IMG/VR virus record: IMGVR_UViG_3300045738_001221
Span: 1-64,000 of that record
Length of the DNA stretch: 64,000 nucleotides
Reading direction: 5' to 3' (one strand)
From: a virus
In this document: positions 58,495 to 64,000 of the stretch, one piece after another
Layout of the letters: every line of letters begins with the position of its first letter
Numbering within the stretch: the first letter of the stretch is position 1
Notes under the pieces: model-generated
What the model saw: only the letters and a program-made list of their open reading frames with translations
Database searches by the model: none
Told to the model about the DNA's origin: nothing
Program-made: the position numbers and the translations under genes

Positions 58495-59543
58495 TGGACA
58501 TTCTTTTCATTGGTCCTTACAGGCAATCCGACGCATGGGGAGCATCCAGCCGAAGCCTAATCAAGTCCATGTCTCTTATTGAAGGGGCAGACTTAACTAC
58601 TAGGCCAATATTTTTGTCAGACAGTATCGAGTCCAGTCTCGACCCGAGCATTTTTAAATTTGAGTCAAATAAAAAGGCAAGCTATGACGTTTTGGTTCAA
58701 CACATGCTCCCTCCTTACATGATATATAGCGGGGATTTTAACAGCGTTGTTGGCATTGCAAACTTTGAAACGAAAGGGAACAGCCAGTGGGATAGCCATC
58801 TTCACCTTCTTGACAAGATACTTGTATCGACTAAAGCTGAAAGACAGTGCGTGTCAGACAATTTAAGGGAAAAAACCTACTCGATAGGGGTTGCCCAAGA
58901 GTCCGACTCTACCAAAAAGAATCCAGCAACCGACAGGTTCGCTTTCTATTCCATAGGAGGAGGCCTAGAGAGCCGGGGAGGGGCAAGGGAAAGCCTTCAA
59001 GCTTACCTTACAGAGTTTCATTTAAACGAAAATGTAAGCTTTATACTGCAAGCAAATGATCCAGAAAGGGCGCAGCTTCTAATTAATGAAGTAACACAAG
59101 AGGTGGGCCTTTATGGACTACCCTACTACCCCCACGTACATCTGGTAGAAAGCGAAAGCGACCTTCACGATAACTGCCATTGCTTTGTAGATGTAGCCTG
59201 TTCTATAGGATTTAATCCGGAAACCGCCAAGGCTCTCCTAAAGGGAAATGCTCCTATAGTTCTTAGAAACTCAGGTAGAGACGAATATGTAAACGACGAA
59301 AACGGTTCTATCGTAGATTCCTTTGAGGATATTTTAATATGCCCAGACCGACCTTTGAGAGATATATTTACTGCTAGAGAAAGTTGCGTTAGGCCCAATA
59401 TCACATCCTTGATGAAGGCCATGAGGGAGAGCTTTGATAACAAAATTGGACTTCTTAGAAAGTCAAGAAAGGGGAGTGAGTCGAAGGAGGCACTGTCCCA
59501 CCAGAGGCAATCCAAAACAATTGAGGAAATACTATGCTCATAA
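58494..59543 (+). CDS. Glycosyltransferase-like protein
   Basis: Encodes 349 residues. MDILFIGPYRQSDAWGASSR at the start and FYSIGGGLESRGGARESLQA in the middle resemble GT-B glycosyltransferases, but the conserved EX7E donor motif is weak (GFNPETAKALLKGNAPIVLR). It overlaps the next gene by 10 bases. Confidence 0.6.
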   Translation: MDILFIGPYRQSDAWGASSRSLIKSMSLIEGADLTTRPIFLSDSIESSLDPSIFKFESNKKASYDVLVQHMLPPYMIYSGDFNSVVGIANFETKGNSQWDSHLHLLDKILVSTKAERQCVSDNLREKTYSIGVAQESDSTKKNPATDRFAFYSIGGGLESRGGARESLQAYLTEFHLNENVSFILQANDPERAQLLINEVTQEVGLYGLPYYPHVHLVESESDLHDNCHCFVDVACSIGFNPETAKALLKGNAPIVLRNSGRDEYVNDENGSIVDSFEDILICPDRPLRDIFTARESCVRPNITSLMKAMRESFDNKIGLLRKSRKGSESKEALSHQRQSKTIEEILCS

Positions 59544-60496
59544 CCTCCAACATAATAAGATCCGCTACCAGAGCTTCTGATAGCCGACCCAAATGTATAT
59601 CTTTTTGCAGAGAAAACGAAAAGTATCTAAAGCTCTTGTCTAAGTGTGACTGCGATATTTATGTGGTTAAGTACGAAGGGCTATCCGACTGGAAAGAGTC
59701 TATTACGAGTTCGCCCGAAAACCTGTTTGTGCTAAATAAAGAGTTACATGAGTGCAATATTTCATTCTTTGATTTTGTAATATGCAATGGGAGGCTCCAA
59801 GAATTCGATGTAGCAGACAGCCTTGCAGCCTCCCTACACGTCCCCCTCATTACGGTGGACCACGTAGGCAAGGGTATCTTCCAAAAACTTCCTCTACATT
59901 CGTCTGTTTCACCTCCGATACCCCTAGAATCAAGAGTGGGAAAAATAAATGTAGCCTTGTCGGATGACATTAAAAAGTCTTGGGAAGCATCTACATACGG
60001 AATATCTATTACAATACCAACAACCGTTGACAGTCGTTTCTTTGAAAAGAAAAAAAAGGAAAAAGAGTTTCTTTTAGACAATAATGTCCCAATGGAAATC
60101 ATGACACACCTTCAGGGGCTTGTTAGTGAGTTCAATTGCTCTCCACGATTTTATCCAGACAAACAAGAAGACCCTCTAGATTTTAAGTTTTATATAAATA
60201 CTTGGAATAACATTGACAATAAAACATTAGAGGCCATGGCCGCTGGATGTATCTCCCTATCCCCCCGTACTCCCGAGACAGAAAGAATAATCACACATGA
60301 GGAAAACGGTCTTTTATTCTCGGACACACAAGACCTGAGAACCCTAATGGAAGATTGTAAAAATGGTAAGTATGCCGAAGTTGGAGACAACGCCCGAGAG
60401 CACGTATCAAATATTTGTTTAGACGAAGAAACGTTTATTAAGAAATGGAAGCAAGTTTTCTCTTACGCTTCCGACTCTTTTTTTATGAGGAATTAA
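59534..60496 (+). CDS. Glycosyltransferase-like protein
   Basis: Encodes 320 residues. The C-terminal part NTWNNIDNKTLEAMAAGCIS, ENGLLFSDTQDLRTLMED is typical of GT4 donor domains. The N-terminal half is divergent. It probably acts with the two preceding genes. Confidence 0.68.
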   Translation: MLITSNIIRSATRASDSRPKCISFCRENEKYLKLLSKCDCDIYVVKYEGLSDWKESITSSPENLFVLNKELHECNISFFDFVICNGRLQEFDVADSLAASLHVPLITVDHVGKGIFQKLPLHSSVSPPIPLESRVGKINVALSDDIKKSWEASTYGISITIPTTVDSRFFEKKKKEKEFLLDNNVPMEIMTHLQGLVSEFNCSPRFYPDKQEDPLDFKFYINTWNNIDNKTLEAMAAGCISLSPRTPETERIITHEENGLLFSDTQDLRTLMEDCKNGKYAEVGDNAREHVSNICLDEETFIKKWKQVFSYASDSFFMRN

Positions 60497-60497
60497 A

Positions 60498-60914
60498 ATG
60501 AAAGCCATTGTTTATGTAGACGGAAAATCCTCTCCACCGTTCGAGAATGAAAAAGAATCTATCTCGCTAGTTAACAGTCTAGAAATAGATTCGCTACCAG
60601 ATGCCGTTTTTGAAGAGGTAGAACTACTAGATGTTCTTGAATTTAGCGATGAGCCAAACATACTAGAGATAGCTATCAAGAAAATCCGTCACGGAGGCAC
60701 ATTAAAGATAACAGGAACAGACGCGTTGCAGGTAATAAAGGGCGCTGCCTTTGGACTGTGCGATCTCCAGCACGCTTCGGAAGCACTGCTTAATGGTCGT
60801 AACAAGCTTGTTTCTGCTCACGATTTAAAGAACAAGCTTTCTTCATTCGGATTAAATGTGTCCTTGGTTGGAATAGTTGGCTATAAATATATTGTGGAGG
60901 CCCAGAGACAATGA
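60498..60914 (+). CDS. Small methyltransferase-like protein
   Basis: Encodes 138 residues. LLDVLEFSDEPNILEIAIKK and IRHGGTLKITGTDALQ resemble the late strands of a class I methyltransferase, but the SAM-binding glycine loop is not visible. It may be a degenerate or partner protein. Confidence 0.5.
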   Translation: MKAIVYVDGKSSPPFENEKESISLVNSLEIDSLPDAVFEEVELLDVLEFSDEPNILEIAIKKIRHGGTLKITGTDALQVIKGAAFGLCDLQHASEALLNGRNKLVSAHDLKNKLSSFGLNVSLVGIVGYKYIVEAQRQ

Positions 60915-61744
60915 AAAAAAATAAAATACATATAGCGGAACCCACAATAAACGAACTGCACACGGCCTGCTTGGGCTGTGTATTTTCCATAAAGGACAAA
61001 CAAACCCAGACTGGGTGTGAATTCAACCGACTGGAGGTCTACAGAAAGGTTGGGGCTGACATAATTAAGGCCTATGACGCTCACAACAATGAGTTTAACG
61101 TGATAAACATGCGTATTTGTATGTACAAGCGGGGAGAAGAGTGGGGATCAGAAGTACCAAAGTCTGAGAGAGAGGAAACGGTTCTCAGGGAACTGCGCAT
61201 CAAATACCATGCCATGATTTATTTTGGGGAGAACGACCCCCTAGAAGGTCTAGATAGATCTATGGTGTCTCTGGAGAATCAAGAAAACCCCCCACGAGTT
61301 GTGAGCATTATAAATAAAAGGAAAGACATCTCCCAAAAAAAACTTGTGGAACATATATCGGCCGCTGATTATAAAAAGATTGAGTGGCGTCTTCAAACGT
61401 TTTTTGATGAAGAGATGGCAGATCGAGAATGCGTTGACATGGTTATCGACAACACAAAGAATGATTATAAAATAATATTTTATATTTGTTTTAATTCTGG
61501 ATTTGAGATTCCTAGCGTCCTTAGTCAAGAGTTACAAAAGTTTTTTGTAGAAGACATGAGTCGTGCGGGATATGCCCATCCCACCAAAGAAGGTAATGGG
61601 GAATTGGTCAATTCTGTTTTGCATCTTAAGCACGGTGGAAATTGCTTCAACATACCTATCGTAGAAAAACTCAAAGAATTTGAAGAAGGAGCTGAAGAGT
61701 ATATACTTAATATAGAAGACATATGTCCAAGCTTAAAAATATAG
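60911..61744 (+). CDS. Cys-containing hypothetical protein
   Basis: Encodes 277 residues. N-terminal CLGCVFSIKDKQTQTGCEF and later RICMYKR give four cysteines that may bind metal. The rest is mixed alpha/beta. Family unknown; it lies among glycan genes, which suggests a link with that module. Confidence 0.55.
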   Translation: MKKNKIHIAEPTINELHTACLGCVFSIKDKQTQTGCEFNRLEVYRKVGADIIKAYDAHNNEFNVINMRICMYKRGEEWGSEVPKSEREETVLRELRIKYHAMIYFGENDPLEGLDRSMVSLENQENPPRVVSIINKRKDISQKKLVEHISAADYKKIEWRLQTFFDEEMADRECVDMVIDNTKNDYKIIFYICFNSGFEIPSVLSQELQKFFVEDMSRAGYAHPTKEGNGELVNSVLHLKHGGNCFNIPIVEKLKEFEEGAEEYILNIEDICPSLKI

Positions 61745-62115
61745 GGGTGGTGAGTCACGTATTGAGGTTGCCAATGCAAGACTACAGCAACATCATTACA
61801 TATTATAATTTACAAAATGAAGATGAAATGCTGATAAAGATTTTTAATAGTCCGACATTTGATATTTTTGGATATCTGCCGCCCGGATTTTTCTTTTCAA
61901 TGCCCGACAACACCCAAAAAATTATGGATGCATTTAATAAAGAGGAAAATTTGAATGTTGTTTTTGCAAGCAACGAGCAAGACGTAAGGCCGTTCTTCAT
62001 AAATAAAAGGACTACTAGATCAAAGGTTTTTTCTATTAATGATATCTTAGATATTGCCAATGATAAAAATCTAAACAGAAGGGTGGTAAACGCTAAATTT
62101 ATTTATGAGCATTAG
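61723..62115 (+). CDS. Hypothetical protein
   Basis: Encodes 130 residues. LPMQDYSNIITYYNLQNEDE and DIFGYLPPGFFFSMPDNTQK. Overlaps both neighbours. No family recognised. Confidence 0.55.
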   Translation: MSKLKNIGVVSHVLRLPMQDYSNIITYYNLQNEDEMLIKIFNSPTFDIFGYLPPGFFFSMPDNTQKIMDAFNKEENLNVVFASNEQDVRPFFINKRTTRSKVFSINDILDIANDKNLNRRVVNAKFIYEH

Positions 62116-62827
62116 ACATACTAAAAAAATAAAGAAGGCGCTCAAGACCATTGGCGACCTAGATATATTGATACCGGCAGCGGGCCTTGGAAAAAGAATG
62201 AAATCTTACGGGCCCAAGTCATTAATAACAATAAAGTACGGGCAGAGCATATTAGGGAGGCAACTCTATCTTATAGATAGTTCTTTCAAAGATTATAATC
62301 TTGTGCTTGTTTGTGGGTTTCAGGCCGACAAACTAATGGAAAGCTCTCCAGCAGAAATAATAAAGGTAGAAAACGAACTATACGAAAGCACAAACGTTTG
62401 CAGAAGCATAGGCTTAGGACTTAGGTCTATACCACGAACAAAGAGACTTTTAATAATAAATGGGGACTTGGTGTTTACTGAGAATACAATTGGCTCCATG
62501 AGTTACGATGGCTCTTGTGTGTTTGTATCAAAACAATCCATGAATGACGGTGAGGTGGGGTGCATTATAAACTCAAAGAGCAACTTGGAGAATTTGATGT
62601 ATGACCTCCCCACTAAATGGTGTCAAATTGCTTACTTTGAGGGAAAGGAGCTTGAAGCCCTAAAGGATATTGCTTGGGACAGGAACAATAAAAAGCTTTT
62701 TGCTTTTGAAGTAATAAATAAAATAATTGATCGTGGAGGGATATTTAAATGTATTGATAATCCTGCTGCAAAAGTGGTGGATGTAGATACGTCTAAAGAC
62801 ATAAAAAGAGCGAGGGAAATAATATGA
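62105..62827 (+). CDS. Sugar nucleotidylyltransferase-like protein (NTP transferase)
   Basis: Encodes 240 residues. LDILIPAAGLGKRMKSYGPK is the nucleotide-binding motif G-x-G-x-R with the following Lys, then LVLVCGFQADKL and LLIINGDLVF. It probably makes an NDP-sugar or similar activated compound for the second glycan module. Confidence 0.78.
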   Translation: MSIRHTKKIKKALKTIGDLDILIPAAGLGKRMKSYGPKSLITIKYGQSILGRQLYLIDSSFKDYNLVLVCGFQADKLMESSPAEIIKVENELYESTNVCRSIGLGLRSIPRTKRLLIINGDLVFTENTIGSMSYDGSCVFVSKQSMNDGEVGCIINSKSNLENLMYDLPTKWCQIAYFEGKELEALKDIAWDRNNKKLFAFEVINKIIDRGGIFKCIDNPAAKVVDVDTSKDIKRAREII

Positions 62828-63618
62828 AGATACTTGTGCAAGCAAAGATTGGCAGGATTGGAGACGGCATAGCCTCTTCCTTATCGTGGGTTCCGGATTT
62901 CCACGTCTCTCAGTGGAGTCGTGAGGAAAAACCGATTATGGATATGTTTGACGAGGTCTCCCCGGATTTTTTGATCGTAACATCTGATGTGCTGGACGAC
63001 AAGGCTTTTAAAATAGCTTCAGGAAGATACCCCCAGACAAAAATTATTTCTGTCGGAGAAGTTAACAACTCAACGGGGGCCCATTTAAGCATATGCAAGA
63101 AAGGCTCTCCCCATCTTCCCTCCATTGTTTTTGAAGACGGTGCCATGCTGGGCAGAATAGGAAGTCCGGCCCCAGAACCGTCGCTAGCGTCTGACGTACT
63201 GTGCATAACAGACTACATAGAAGGCAACTCAGAAGAGATTGGAATTTTGCAGTTTCTTTGCTCAAATTATAACACTAAAATATTCGGAAATCTCCACGTA
63301 AGCGTTCCTAGTTATCTTGGCATCGTCTCTGATCAAGTGAGGGCAAGCGCAATGGCATCTACAAGGGTTTATGTTGATTTGGATGGGGGATCACACTACG
63401 ACCTAGAGTGGCTAAGGAAGAATACGATATCTAAGTTTGAGAATATTCTTGACCTTAAGGGCAAAATAGATGCGGCGCTGAAAAAGGGGGATCAGGAAAT
63501 ATATAGAATATCTGTAAAAAACCAAACATACTTTGATTTATGCAGTCAAATACTGGGTTTCTTCGGGCTAGAAAAAGAAAGCGCCCATCTTATAAAAAAG
63601 AAAGGAGAGCTATCGTGA
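62824..63618 (+). CDS. Hypothetical protein of the glycan module
   Basis: Encodes 264 residues. MKILVQAKIGRIGDGIASSL and FLIVTSDVLDDKAFKIASGR read as Rossmann-like halves. It lacks a recognised donor motif. Overlaps both neighbours by 4 bases. Confidence 0.5.
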   Translation: MKILVQAKIGRIGDGIASSLSWVPDFHVSQWSREEKPIMDMFDEVSPDFLIVTSDVLDDKAFKIASGRYPQTKIISVGEVNNSTGAHLSICKKGSPHLPSIVFEDGAMLGRIGSPAPEPSLASDVLCITDYIEGNSEEIGILQFLCSNYNTKIFGNLHVSVPSYLGIVSDQVRASAMASTRVYVDLDGGSHYDLEWLRKNTISKFENILDLKGKIDAALKKGDQEIYRISVKNQTYFDLCSQILGFFGLEKESAHLIKKKGELS

Positions 63619-64000
63619 TAGGTATACTACTGGGACATGCATTTGATGACCATGTTGTTGAGAGCATCTACAAGAATAACGAAGACTATTGTCTGTTTAG
63701 CACGGGGGCGGTTTCGCAAAAGTATCCCGTACCCTATCTGCAAACCTTGCGCATTTATGACTTTGCGGGCACTGTAATTTCCACAGACATACCAACTTCG
63801 ATACTCACGTCTAAGCTTAAAATGCCATCCAAGAAATACTTTTACATTAGATCTTTGGAGTGGGTTGGATTTCAGCCCCTTATGTATGAAGAACTAAAAA
63901 GTATTTATCTTAATGAAGAGCTAGAGCTTATTGTATCTAATAAAAAAGACTATGATCTTATCAAAAATCTATTTAGAGAACCGAAATATATTGTAAAAGA
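63615..64000 (+). CDS. Partial protein at right edge
   Basis: A GTG at 63615 with AAAGGAG upstream opens a frame that runs off the window after about 128 residues (IGILLGHAFDDHVVESIY, KKYFYIRSLEWVGFQPLMYE). It overlaps the previous stop. The family is not recognised from this part. Confidence 0.6.
   Translation, partial: MIGILLGHAFDDHVVESIYKNNEDYCLFSTGAVSQKYPVPYLQTLRIYDFAGTVISTDIPTSILTSKLKMPSKKYFYIRSLEWVGFQPLMYEELKSIYLNEELELIVSNKKDYDLIKNLFREPKYIVK

Noticed and set aside
1-64000. CRISPR array or insertion sequence
   Set aside because: No regularly spaced repeats and no transposase or terminal inverted repeats were seen.

Overview
The window looks like the interior of a large double-stranded DNA phage genome. 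Every supported gene lies on the + strand, most genes abut or overlap by 1-20 bases, and Shine-Dalgarno sites are clear. It carries phage-type replication genes (single-strand binding protein, RecA/UvsX-like recombinase, DnaB-like helicase, Toprim primase, DNA polymerase III alpha), nucleotide metabolism (B12-dependent ribonucleotide reductase, dCMP deaminase, dUTPase, dNMP kinase), PhoH, a small sigma factor, a tRNA-Arg(TCT) and a complete tmRNA. No terminase, portal or major capsid gene is visible, so these must lie outside the window. Several genes resemble the exported proteome of Planctomycetota: two Tat-signal DUF1501 proteins and a secreted protein with a planctomycete-style YRPII...DRRYVR segment. 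A planctomycete host is therefore the best guess, but it is an inference.

Layout. 0-6 kb: small zinc-ribbon and acidic proteins, tRNA-Arg, a zinc-ribbon/RuvA-III-like protein next to RuvB, an M19 dipeptidase and a staphylococcal-nuclease homologue. 6-24.6 kb: a virion-like beta protein followed by a long surface-sugar module (cupin, glycosyltransferases, sulfotransferase-like protein, UDP-GlcNAc 2-epimerase, RmlB-like dehydratase, GlmS, GT-D and WavE-like proteins, acetyltransferase, short DegT protein, two methyltransferases, a GT11 fucosyltransferase, two GDP-fucose-synthase-like reductases, and a heptose kinase/phosphatase/nucleotidylyltransferase set). 24.6-33.2 kb: tmRNA, small basic proteins, Tat-exported matrixin-like protease, SSB, glycosyltransferase, dUTPase, deoxyribosyltransferase-like protein, a DeoC-like protein lacking both catalytic lysines, a second virion-like protein, a holin-like cassette and a structured non-coding region. 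33.2-42.6 kb: ribonucleotide reductase, dCMP deaminase, two DUF1501 proteins, small membrane proteins, an A-type Fe-S carrier, an archaeal-type (type II) GAPDH and PhoH. 42.6-56.9 kb: replication and recombination, including a DNA polymerase III alpha split into two genes with a DEDDh exonuclease between them, and a short sigma factor. 56.9-64 kb: a second glycan module that runs off the right edge.

How the parts fit. The replication genes form a nearly self-sufficient replisome with its own proofreader. The nucleotide genes feed it with dNTPs. The short sigma factor may direct transcription from a family of GGTATAATA elements found in the intergenic gaps. The two glycan modules could remodel host or virion surface sugars. 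The exported enzymes and Fe-S/GAPDH genes look like host-derived auxiliary functions. The items most worth a second look are the tmRNA, the split polymerase, the RuvA-III-like/RuvB pair, the non-coding region upstream of the reductase, the archaeal GAPDH, the exported planctomycete-like proteins, and the dispersed GGCACGCGAG repeats. All function calls are from reading the sequence; no database search was run.
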